Of a DNA stretch of 37,013 nt, positions 7,983-15,869 are shown piece after piece. The notes beneath the pieces are model-generated. The model did no database searches and had not been told where the DNA came from. It saw nothing but the letters and a program-made list of their open reading frames with translations. Origin of the DNA: a bacterium (GTDB lineage Bacteria > Hydrothermota > Tepidihabitantia > B3-TA06); NCBI GenBank assembly GCA_012517375.1, contig JAAYVC010000070.1, positions 1-37,013 on the forward strand, written 5' to 3'. Positions within the stretch are counted from its first letter, which is position 1, and each line of letters begins with the position of its first letter. Made by a program: the position numbers and the translations under genes.

Positions 7983-8681
7983 ATGCGGCTGGTTTTGATG
8001 TTATTGCTTATATCGGATTTTCCACACAAAGCTCAAGATAACGATTCAGACGGTTTTCCAGACGCTGCGGAACTCAAGGAGAATGCCGACCGCGAAAATT
8101 TTCGCAAGTGGTTTACAACAATAGCCTTATCAAGATATTTGAACCCGGTTGAAGAAGTCGTCGATTGTGCAGATCTTGTCCGTTACTCATATCGAGAGGC
8201 CCTGGCCAGACATGACGAAACATGGCGCTTGCGGTTTGGCGAACTCTTAAATCCCAGCATACCGGAGATTAAGGCGTTTAACTATCCCGAAGTTCCCTTT
8301 ATTGGAACGGATATATTCAGGCTTGTACCCGGTGATTACAGTTCCGATGACAGGGAAAAGAAAAGATTCGGCAACTTCGCGGATGTCAAGCACCTTATGC
8401 TTTACAACGTTTTTTTCGTTTCCCGCGCCAAAAACGGCAGAGTATTGCCCGGCGATATTGCTTTCTTTACTCCCAAAGGTCATCCTTCGCATGTAATGAT
8501 ATATCTCGAAATAAAGGGCGAGCCGTACATGCTTTATCATACCGGGCCCGGAGTCAAGGATAAGGGGGAGATGAGGCTTGTCAGATTCGAAACACTTATG
8601 TCTCTTGACGACGAAACCTGGCGGCCCAGCGTAAAAAACGCTTCTTTCGCAGGTTTCTACAGGTTCAAGATTTTAGATTAG
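7983..8681 (+). CDS. DUF1175 family protein, NlpC/P60-like
   Basis: A 232-residue exported protein matching DUF1175 (E. coli YfaT type), a family found beside alpha-2-macroglobulin genes. It begins with a short hydrophobic signal-like segment, then an acidic calcium-site-like motif DNDSDGFPDAAEL (19-31). C62 in DCADLVRYSY, LPGDIAFF (155-162), H170 in PSHVMIYL and H186 in LYHTG are spaced as the Cys and His elements of NlpC/P60 or CHAP hydrolases. That the protein cuts peptidoglycan peptides or a similar amide is therefore an inference. GAGGAGAG lies nine bases before the ATG. It is the first gene of the operon and is followed by the alpha-2-macroglobulin 39 nt later. Confidence 0.8.
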   Translation: MRLVLMLLLISDFPHKAQDNDSDGFPDAAELKENADRENFRKWFTTIALSRYLNPVEEVVDCADLVRYSYREALARHDETWRLRFGELLNPSIPEIKAFNYPEVPFIGTDIFRLVPGDYSSDDREKKRFGNFADVKHLMLYNVFFVSRAKNGRVLPGDIAFFTPKGHPSHVMIYLEIKGEPYMLYHTGPGVKDKGEMRLVRFETLMSLDDETWRPSVKNASFAGFYRFKILD

Positions 8682-8708
8682 TTGTTTTATGAAAACCTTC
8701 CATGCCCC

Positions 8709-8715
8709 AAGGAGG
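8709..8715 (+). promoter_or_regulatory. Ribosome binding site fixing the A2M start
   Basis: AAGGAGG lies five bases before the ATG at 8721. The frame is open further upstream to a TTG at 8682, but this strong site and the signal peptide that follows the ATG fix the start at 8721. Confidence 0.85.
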
Positions 8716-8720
8716 GCAAA

Positions 8721-11090
8721 ATGAAGTTTTTTGTCTTGTTAGCGAGTCTTACGGCCGGGCTGTTTGCCCATCCTTACATATATCTTTCAACTCCTTCCAT
8801 ATACACCCCGGGGTCAGCAGCCGAGATAAGACTCGAGGCCTCTGGGACCGAAGAAGTTTATATGCGTCTGTATGAGATAGACGACCCTATAGGTTTCTTC
8901 TCGAATCAAAAGAATCTGCGTTCTCCGAGAGTGGGTTCAAAGGTCAAACCGGCCAACTTTTTCATGATGATCGAGGGTCTGGCGGACCGGACGAAGCATA
9001 ACACCCGCTATCTGGCAAGGGAGCTGATGAGCGAGGAAAGCCGCATATCTTTCAGGGATTTTCTCGGTCTGCCAAGGCTTGAAAAGTATGACGTGGACTC
9101 AGGCGCCGCAAAACCGGAAAGGCTCGGCAAAAACAGCATTCCGCCGCTCAAAGGTTATTCCCTGATAAGGGAGTGGAAGGTAAAATTCGAGAAGAAGAAG
9201 AAAACGGATGAAGACTACTACTACTATGACCCTTCATACCGTTACAAGGATGTTGAACTTGACCTCTCGGAATCCGGTGTATACCTCGTAGAGGCATACT
9301 ACGGTAACAGGGTAGCTTATACGCCTGTGATTGTCAGCGAAATGTCCATAATAGCCAAGCAAGACCCGAAGAACGTTTACGTTTTTGCGGTCAATTCGGC
9401 AAATGGAAAACCTCGCAGAGGCGTCAAGGTTCAGGTTCTCTCCGACACAAATAGAGTCGCAAGCGGAAGGACCAACGGCAAGGGCATATTCCATACTTCT
9501 TTCGACACAACCCATCTGCGCGTGCTCGCGCAGGACGGGAAGGATTTTGCCGTTGTCGACAACTACTATTATTACGATTACGATTTCGAAGGCGGCTCGG
9601 CGCCCGGAAAAAGCAACAACTTCCTTTACCTTCATACAGAAAGACCAATTTACCGTCCTGATCAAACCGTTTACTTCAAGGGCATCTTAAGGATGAAGAA
9701 CAACGGATCATATCAGATGCCTCAGCAGAAGGACGCAGAGGTCGTGGTAACCGACCCCGAGGGAAACGAGATTTACCGCAGGACATTAAAAACAGACTCC
9801 TGGGGTGCGATATCGGACTCTTTGATAGTCCCCTCTTCGGGAAGACTGGGACGCTATACCCTAAGCGCCATGGTGGACAGCGTTTACCACTCGGTCCAGT
9901 TCAGGGTCGAGGAGTACCGCAAACCCGAATTCAAGGTCCAGGTGGAAACGGATAGGGAAGCCTACGTTCAAGGCGATGAGGTGAGAGTGAAAGTAGCGGC
10001 AGATTACTTCTTCGGCGCTCCCGTTGCAGGTGCTGAGGTTAAACTGAGAATCTACAGGGTAGAATACTACGATTGGTACTGGTACGGCTCGGAGTACATA
10101 GACGAACTGACCTCAGAGACCGATGAGCAGGGCAAGGCGACTTTCAGATACAGAACACCCGAGGACGGCCAGAACTACAGATATACTTTCGAGGTTCAGG
10201 TCAGGGACGAGTCAAGAAAGCAGGAATCCGGAGAAGCCTATGCCTTTGTTGCGCAATCGGGAATACTCATAGACATAATGCCCTCGAAGTACGTAGTCGA
10301 ACCTGGCGAGAAGCTGGGCGTTACCATTAAAACAAGGGATATAATGAACAAGCCGGTTCAGGGCGTTGTCGATGTCGAGATATACAGGAACTACTGGGAT
10401 AAGGACGACAAGCTCGTTTCGAGAAGAACAATATCCGTGGGTCCTTTGGGTAGCTCCAGTTTCGATTTCGTCCCCAAGGAAGCCGGCTCATACTATGTAA
10501 GAGCAACTGCAGAGGACGAGCGAGGAAATCAGAGTTCGGAGGAAAGATGGTTATGGGTATCATCCTATGGAAGCTCCTACTCGTGGAACACGGACGAGAT
10601 GCAGATAGTATTCGACAAGGAAACCTACGAGCCTGGAGACAGGGCGGAGGTTCTCATCATAGCGCCGTACAACGACGTCCACATATTAGCCTCTATTGAG
10701 GCGGACAGGATTTATAAAGTCGACGTAGTGGAACTCAAGGGCAATACCGCGCTTCTCAAGTTCAAAGTGCAAAAGGAGTTCGTACCGAACGCGTTTCTTT
10801 CCATATCGGGCGTCTCAGACGGCGAGTTCTTCAGGCAGGAGAAGGAGTTCAAAATCGAAAGGAAGAACGAGCTTTTATCTGTCCGGATAACGCCCGACAA
10901 GAATCGATATGAACCCGGCGAAAAGGGCAAGCTCGATATACTCGTAAAGGACTCAAAGGGGAAACCCGTCAAAGCCGACCTGTCGCTAGCGGTCGTGGAT
11001 GAGGCTTTGTATTCCCTTGCCGAGGAGATAGCCCCGCCTATCGAAGATTATTTCTACGGACAGCGATACAACCAGGTCTCGACCAATTAA
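8721..11090 (+). CDS. Alpha-2-macroglobulin, N-terminal half (cut by in-frame TAA)
   Basis: The first 789 codons of a bacterial alpha-2-macroglobulin, a large periplasmic protease trap. A signal peptide starts MKFFVLLASL and ends near LFA (about residue 16). The rest is a string of macroglobulin-like beta domains with the family phrases FLYLHTERPIYRPDQTVY, EEYRKPEFKV and DLSLAVVDEALYSL. Tyrosine-rich patches occur (YYYYDP, YYYYDYD, YDWYWYG). The frame ends at TAA 11088-11090 after RYNQVSTN, but family similarity continues in the same frame directly afterwards. Without the stop the product would be about 1535 residues, the usual length for YfaS-like proteins. The TAA is probably a nonsense change (for example Tyr TAC/TAT to TAA) or a sequence error. 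Confidence 0.9.
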   Translation: MKFFVLLASLTAGLFAHPYIYLSTPSIYTPGSAAEIRLEASGTEEVYMRLYEIDDPIGFFSNQKNLRSPRVGSKVKPANFFMMIEGLADRTKHNTRYLARELMSEESRISFRDFLGLPRLEKYDVDSGAAKPERLGKNSIPPLKGYSLIREWKVKFEKKKKTDEDYYYYDPSYRYKDVELDLSESGVYLVEAYYGNRVAYTPVIVSEMSIIAKQDPKNVYVFAVNSANGKPRRGVKVQVLSDTNRVASGRTNGKGIFHTSFDTTHLRVLAQDGKDFAVVDNYYYYDYDFEGGSAPGKSNNFLYLHTERPIYRPDQTVYFKGILRMKNNGSYQMPQQKDAEVVVTDPEGNEIYRRTLKTDSWGAISDSLIVPSSGRLGRYTLSAMVDSVYHSVQFRVEEYRKPEFKVQVETDREAYVQGDEVRVKVAADYFFGAPVAGAEVKLRIYRVEYYDWYWYGSEYIDELTSETDEQGKATFRYRTPEDGQNYRYTFEVQVRDESRKQESGEAYAFVAQSGILIDIMPSKYVVEPGEKLGVTIKTRDIMNKPVQGVVDVEIYRNYWDKDDKLVSRRTISVGPLGSSSFDFVPKEAGSYYVRATAEDERGNQSSEERWLWVSSYGSSYSWNTDEMQIVFDKETYEPGDRAEVLIIAPYNDVHILASIEADRIYKVDVVELKGNTALLKFKVQKEFVPNAFLSISGVSDGEFFRQEKEFKIERKNELLSVRITPDKNRYEPGEKGKLDILVKDSKGKPVKADLSLAVVDEALYSLAEEIAPPIEDYFYGQRYNQVSTN

Positions 11091-11159
11091 TCCGTTTACT
11101 TCTCCTTCTATGGGTATGAAGACGAGTACTCCAAACTTGAAGGCGCGGCCAGGGACAGC

Positions 11160-13328
11160 GTGGTTCTTGCCGCATACAAGGGCAGAGAAGAGCCCCAGGT
11201 TCGCCAGAGATTCGAGGATATGGCGTACTGGAACGCATTCGTGAGAACGGACGGCCAGGGCCGGGCTTCGGTTTCGTTCACGTACCCCGAAAACCTGACT
11301 ACATGGCGCGCCACTGCAAGAGCTATTACTACGGATACAAAGGTCGGCGAATCAAGGGAAAAGACTCTCGTGACAAAGGACCTGCTCGTGCGAATAATGT
11401 CGCCGCGATTCATTACGGAAAGAGACAGTCTTGTAATACCTACTATCGTTCACAACTACACCAGGGAAACTCAGGAAGTCGAGTGTTCTTTCACAGCTTC
11501 AGGCCTTGAGCTTCTTGACCGCACGAAGCATGTCGAGACGATAGGCCCCGGAGCAAGTGCCAGGATAGACTGGCCGGTAAGGGCGACTTCTGCAGGCGAC
11601 GCAACACTGGTAGCGAAAGCGATAGCAACCGATTTCTCGGACGCGATGCAGATAAAGCTTCCGGTTAATCCGCACGGAATGGAACGCAACATGGTTCTTT
11701 CCGCCTTCATGCCCGGTGCGGACGAGCGCGCTACTAGGAGCTTCAATATACCGGATGGGACGGACATGAAAACCCTGTCCGCGTCACTGACTCTCACGCC
11801 GACAATCGGCTCTGCCCTATTCGCAGGTCTTGCTTATCTTGCAGGATATCCTTACGGATGCGCTGAACAGACGATGTCGAGCTTCTTCCCCGATCTCATT
11901 GTCGCCGACCTTATAAAGGATCCCAAGCGAGGCAACCCCAAGCTTGCCGAGGAGCTTCCCAAAATGATAGAAAAGGGTCTGGCCAAGCTCTACGGCTACC
12001 AGCACTCGGACGGCGGCTGGGGCTGGTGGGAGAACGACGAAACCATGAATTACATGACCGCCTACGTCATGCACGGGCTTATATACGCTTCCGAACTCGG
12101 CTACGATATCAACCCCAAGGTCATCGAAAGGGGAACACAGTCCTTGAAGAATCTCCTGTCCGCGAAACAGGATATCAAACTCGTAGAACGGGCATACATG
12201 GTCTACGTACTTGCCCTTGCGCCAGGCGACAACGCTTCGGTTATCAGGAAAGAGCTCGCAGCAATAGAGAAGAAGGAACTCGACTCATACTCCAAGGCTC
12301 TTGTTGCCTTGACATGGCAAAGGATAGGCGACAACTCAAAAGCCCGAGCAGTTCTGGAGAGCCTCAAAAAGGACGCCATATCGGACGGCGAGATGGTTTA
12401 CTGGAGCGGCACCACTCGAGGAGTGGAGTACTGGGGCGATGACCCTGTAGAGGTGACTGCTACGACCCTTAGAGCTTTCCTGGCTATCTCACCAAAGGAC
12501 AACGTAATACCCAAGATAGTCTATTGGCTTTTAAGAGAGCGCCGCGGAAACCACTGGAAGTCCACTAAAGACTCTGCCCTTTCGCTGCTGGCGATTGCGG
12601 AGTTTTTGAAAATTTCTTCGGACGCCTCCCCGAACATCGAAATAGAGTTCACGCTTAACGGTCGCAAGCTGGAATCATACAGTGTAAGCGAAAAGGACCT
12701 GCTTGAATTCTCCTCTCCAATGAGGCTAAGGCTCAGCGGCGTGAACAAAGGCGACAACACGCTCAAGGTTCATAAGAAGGGCCAGGGAAATCTATTCTTC
12801 AGCATGGTATTAAGCTTCTACAGCGAGGAGGAGGGCGTCCCCGAAGGAGGCGGAGAGCTTAAGGTGCACCGCAAGTACTATAAGCTTATCCCGAGAGTGG
12901 AGAACGACCAGCTCGTATATTATAAAGAGGAGCTTAAAGGACCGATAAGGATAGGCGAACCTTTATTCGTGAAGCTTTATGTGGATTGCGAGAACGAACT
13001 TGAGTACGTGATGCTCACCGATCCCATTCCGGCAGGCTTCGATGTCGCCAAGGAACGCGACAGATTCCCTGTTAGGGACGAACGCTTCTGGGGCGGATAC
13101 TACGACTATGACGATGAATGGGGTTATATGTATTCGGGAAGAGAGATACACGACGACCACGTAGCGTTCTTCATGAGCTATCTGTGGTCCGGCAAGCGAG
13201 AGCTCTCGTACGTGCTTGAACCGTACCTGCCTGGAAGCTATCATGTGATGCCGGCAAAGATATCCCTCATGTACTACCCCGACAAATGGGGCAACTCCTC
13301 CGAGTCGGTAATCACGGTAGAGGAGTAG
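11160..13328 (+). CDS. Alpha-2-macroglobulin, C-terminal half with thioester
   Basis: The continuation of the gene from 8721 in the same frame; open frame and similarity resume at 11091 (SVYFSFYGYE). The first possible internal start is GTG at 11160, with only a weak AGGGA before it. It contains the ETQEVECSF/MG domain and the thioester domain with the reactive motif CAEQ inside YPYGCAEQTM (Cys at codon 1047, Gln at 1050 counting from 8721). A helical repeat follows (SDGGWGWWEND) and then C-terminal MG domains with a Tyr/Asp-rich patch. The CxEQ thioester lets a trapped protease be bound covalently. It has no signal peptide of its own, so if it were made separately it would stay in the cytoplasm. 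The downstream transpeptidase begins 18 nt after the TAG. Confidence 0.88.
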   Translation: MVLAAYKGREEPQVRQRFEDMAYWNAFVRTDGQGRASVSFTYPENLTTWRATARAITTDTKVGESREKTLVTKDLLVRIMSPRFITERDSLVIPTIVHNYTRETQEVECSFTASGLELLDRTKHVETIGPGASARIDWPVRATSAGDATLVAKAIATDFSDAMQIKLPVNPHGMERNMVLSAFMPGADERATRSFNIPDGTDMKTLSASLTLTPTIGSALFAGLAYLAGYPYGCAEQTMSSFFPDLIVADLIKDPKRGNPKLAEELPKMIEKGLAKLYGYQHSDGGWGWWENDETMNYMTAYVMHGLIYASELGYDINPKVIERGTQSLKNLLSAKQDIKLVERAYMVYVLALAPGDNASVIRKELAAIEKKELDSYSKALVALTWQRIGDNSKARAVLESLKKDAISDGEMVYWSGTTRGVEYWGDDPVEVTATTLRAFLAISPKDNVIPKIVYWLLRERRGNHWKSTKDSALSLLAIAEFLKISSDASPNIEIEFTLNGRKLESYSVSEKDLLEFSSPMRLRLSGVNKGDNTLKVHKKGQGNLFFSMVLSFYSEEEGVPEGGGELKVHRKYYKLIPRVENDQLVYYKEELKGPIRIGEPLFVKLYVDCENELEYVMLTDPIPAGFDVAKERDRFPVRDERFWGGYYDYDDEWGYMYSGREIHDDHVAFFMSYLWSGKRELSYVLEPYLPGSYHVMPAKISLMYYPDKWGNSSESVITVEE

Positions 13329-13346
13329 GAGCTGGGCATTGCCTTA

Positions 13347-14273
13347 ATGCTGGCCGTCTCTTGCGCAGTCGGCGGTTCCGGATCGTTTGACAAGGATGCT
13401 TTTGAAAAAAGGTGCTCGGTTATTGTCGGCGATAGAGGCGCCGTAGCCGTCATGGATTTGACGAGCGGCCAATTGATTGCCGCCACGAATAAGGAGCTCC
13501 TTTTCTCAAAACGCTTCCCTCCGGGTTCAATTGCGAAGATTATGACAGGCATTGCCGCTCTTGAGAACGATGCCGTTTCAGAGGATAGCTTCTTCTGCAC
13601 TGGGATCGATGTTGTTGGAAAAGACACTTCTAGATGCTCTCTATTGGACGGGCACGGCTGGGTTGATTTCGACATTGCTCTGATGCAATCATGCAACTTC
13701 TATTTCCAGAATCTGACAAGGCGTCTTTCAGCGAAAGACCTGACGTCGGTCTATCTCGATATGAAGCTTGACGAAAAAGTCGGGGTCGACCTGCCGGGCG
13801 AGATCGAAAGTGTTGTTTCGGAGCCTTTATCGGATTCGGCAAAGCTCGAGTTCGCCATAGGCCAGGGAAGCTCTATCCAGTTGACTCCGGTTGCCCTTCT
13901 TTCGCTTATCTCGGGCTTCGCATCGAACGGCGCACTCTTAAAACCCAGGCTTTCGCAAGGACCTGCCGCTATCCATTCAAGAATCTGCGGAACCAAATCC
14001 CTCGCAAGAATCAGATTTCTCCTGAGGGACGTCGTTCGACGCGGAACGGCAAAACCCGCAGATATCTCATCCGTGCAGGTAGCTGGAAAAACCGGAACCT
14101 CAACGATTCTTGGAAGCTGGCTCACTCAGGGCTGGTTCGCAGGTTTTGCACCCTACGCAAACCCGGAGATAGCAGTGGTGGTATATCTCAAGCGCGGCGA
14201 AGGCAAGGACGCAGCCCGCATTGCGGGATTGGTATTCTCATCTTATTTCAGCGGTGATTATGCAAAACATTAG
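13347..14273 (+). CDS. Penicillin-binding transpeptidase domain protein
   Basis: A 308-residue penicillin-binding transpeptidase with all three active-site motifs: S61-I-A-K64, S115-C-N117 and K248-T-G-T251. The phrase AIGQGSSIQLTPVALL is typical of class B PBPs and class D-like enzymes. It is only the transpeptidase module, with no glycosyltransferase or dimerisation domain, so it is much shorter than PbpC or PBP2. It would crosslink peptidoglycan or hydrolyse beta-lactams. The N-terminus is short (LAVSCAVGGS), a weak signal or lipoprotein-like start. An in-frame ATT at 13338 sits better behind GGAG than the ATG at 13347, so the start is uncertain. It follows the alpha-2-macroglobulin, as pbpC does in other genomes, and overlaps the next gene. 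Confidence 0.87.
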   Translation: MLAVSCAVGGSGSFDKDAFEKRCSVIVGDRGAVAVMDLTSGQLIAATNKELLFSKRFPPGSIAKIMTGIAALENDAVSEDSFFCTGIDVVGKDTSRCSLLDGHGWVDFDIALMQSCNFYFQNLTRRLSAKDLTSVYLDMKLDEKVGVDLPGEIESVVSEPLSDSAKLEFAIGQGSSIQLTPVALLSLISGFASNGALLKPRLSQGPAAIHSRICGTKSLARIRFLLRDVVRRGTAKPADISSVQVAGKTGTSTILGSWLTQGWFAGFAPYANPEIAVVVYLKRGEGKDAARIAGLVFSSYFSGDYAKH

Positions 14274-15285
14274 CATATTAACTCTCATCCTAAGCCTGAG
14301 TGTAAACATTCTTTCTTCAGAGCACCCCAGGGAGATTACGGTAATCTCACAAGGAAAAGAGACTTCAATAAAGGCAGATGGAGAATCGATGGTAGTCGAC
14401 GGCGTTACCCGAACAAAGTGGCAATGCAGCAAGGATTCCTTCACTTTAATCTGGGGCTACAAACGCAGAGCGTACAAAGGAACTCTTGAGGTGACAAGCG
14501 ATAAAGGCGAGCTTGTTTTGGTCAACGACGTGGATGAGGATTCATACCTCTCCTCAGTGGTTGGAGCGGAGATGCTCCCCGGCACCCCTCTGGAGGCGCT
14601 TAAGGCTCAAGCCGTTCTTTGCAGGACCTTTATCCATACCGCTACAAGACACGGAGAAGAGCAATGGGATTTTTGCGACCTTACCCACTGTCAGTCATAC
14701 AAGGGTCTTGAAAGCGCAACAGCCTTGACTTCGAAAGCGGTGTCCGAGACCAGGGGTTTGATTCTCGCTTATCAGGACAAGCCGTGCCAAGTGTTCTACC
14801 ATTCGACATGCGGCGGAAAAACAGCCGACGCCCGCTCGATATGGCCAGACCAGGGTGCCCCGTACCTGGTGTCGGTTACCGATGAGTACTGCAGACCATC
14901 CCCTCACAGTCAATGGCAGTATAAAGTATCTCTTGAGAATGTTGCAAAGGTTTTAGGCCTTTCAGGGGTGTCCGACGTTGAAGTGACCGGCGTATCTCCC
15001 GACTCAAGGGTTCGCGAGATTAGGGTCGTAGGCTCAGCAACCGTTCTGTACAACGGATGGGATTTCAGGGATATAATAGCAAAGCAAGAGGGCTGGGGAA
15101 CGATAAAAAGTTCATGGTTTGAAATCCAGAGAGGAGGCCCGAATCTCTTATTCAAGGGCAGGGGACTCGGCCACGGAGTCGGACTCTGCCAGTGGGGGGC
15201 AAAGGGCATGGCTGAAAAGGGCAAGTCTTTCAATGAGATTCTTTCCCATTACTTTCCTGGGACTGAGGTAGAGGAATGGCGCTGA
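14260..15285 (+). CDS. SpoIID/LytB-type lytic transglycosylase
   Basis: A 341-residue exported protein with a SpoIID domain. The start is ATG at 14260, which gives a clean signal peptide (MQNISILTLILSLSVNILSS); a TTG 39 nt upstream would bury it. The catalytic glutamate of SpoIID is E104 in VVGAEMLPG. Other conserved parts are YHSTCGGKTADAR (180-192) and RGLGHGVGLCQWGAKGMA near the C-terminus. SpoIID cuts glycan strands whose peptides have been removed. Several paired cysteines suggest an oxidising compartment. It overlaps the transpeptidase gene by 14 nt and the next gene by 10 nt, so the three are probably translated together. Confidence 0.9.
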   Translation: MQNISILTLILSLSVNILSSEHPREITVISQGKETSIKADGESMVVDGVTRTKWQCSKDSFTLIWGYKRRAYKGTLEVTSDKGELVLVNDVDEDSYLSSVVGAEMLPGTPLEALKAQAVLCRTFIHTATRHGEEQWDFCDLTHCQSYKGLESATALTSKAVSETRGLILAYQDKPCQVFYHSTCGGKTADARSIWPDQGAPYLVSVTDEYCRPSPHSQWQYKVSLENVAKVLGLSGVSDVEVTGVSPDSRVREIRVVGSATVLYNGWDFRDIIAKQEGWGTIKSSWFEIQRGGPNLLFKGRGLGHGVGLCQWGAKGMAEKGKSFNEILSHYFPGTEVEEWR

Positions 15286-15869
15286 GGCTTCTTCTTATAA
15301 TATTATCGGCTATATTTCAGGCAGGACGATGGAGGATAATTCTTCCAGGCGATGGAATAAACCCCCAGGAGGTCGGAAAGCTCAAGAGAGTGATCCATGC
15401 AGCGGAAAATGCGGTGCTGAATTATATCGGATTCATGAACAACGGCGATTGCATAATGAGAGTGGCTCCGTCAAGCGGAGATTTCGCGGCCTGGACTGGT
15501 TGTTCCATATGGCAGGCGGCAGCTTTGACAAATGGAGAATTGGTAATTCAACCCATTGACGTTCTTGAAAAAAGGGGAGTGCTTCAAGAGACTATTACCC
15601 ACGAATACGTGCACATGACCTTAGAGGCCTACGTCGTGCCGCTGTGGTTGAATGAGGGCCTGGCCGTGCTGTGCTCGGGCCAGATAAAATCGCTGGGAAC
15701 AGAGAGAAATCTTACGAAAGACCCAATGGAAATTGAGCGGCTTTTGAGAAGCCGCGACACGTTGGAGCTGAGGCTGGGTTACCTCGCTTCAGCATTGTTG
15801 ACTCAAGAAACTATCAAAAAGCTGGGCCGGGACAGTCTGGCTCGTATTATTAAAGAGGAGGCTCGATGA
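15276..15869 (+). CDS. Peptidase MA-like metallopeptidase (HExxH)
   Basis: A 197-residue exported metallopeptidase. The gluzincin motif is H109-E-Y-V-H113 with the third ligand E127 in LWLNEGLAVL, as in peptidase MA-like proteins. A hydrophobic start (ALRLLLIILSAIFQA) looks like a signal peptide. The protein is small and has no extra domain. The start ATG lies inside the end of the SpoIID gene, and its own TGA overlaps the ATG of the next gene. The substrate is unknown; from its neighbours it could process envelope proteins or a trapped protease. The motif is clear, but the exact family is less certain. Confidence 0.8.
   Translation: MALRLLLIILSAIFQAGRWRIILPGDGINPQEVGKLKRVIHAAENAVLNYIGFMNNGDCIMRVAPSSGDFAAWTGCSIWQAAALTNGELVIQPIDVLEKRGVLQETITHEYVHMTLEAYVVPLWLNEGLAVLCSGQIKSLGTERNLTKDPMEIERLLRSRDTLELRLGYLASALLTQETIKKLGRDSLARIIKEEAR

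Noticed and set aside
11088-11090. Recoded stop or selenocysteine in the alpha-2-macroglobulin
   Set aside because: The codon is TAA, not TGA, and TAA ends other genes here; no known readthrough context follows.
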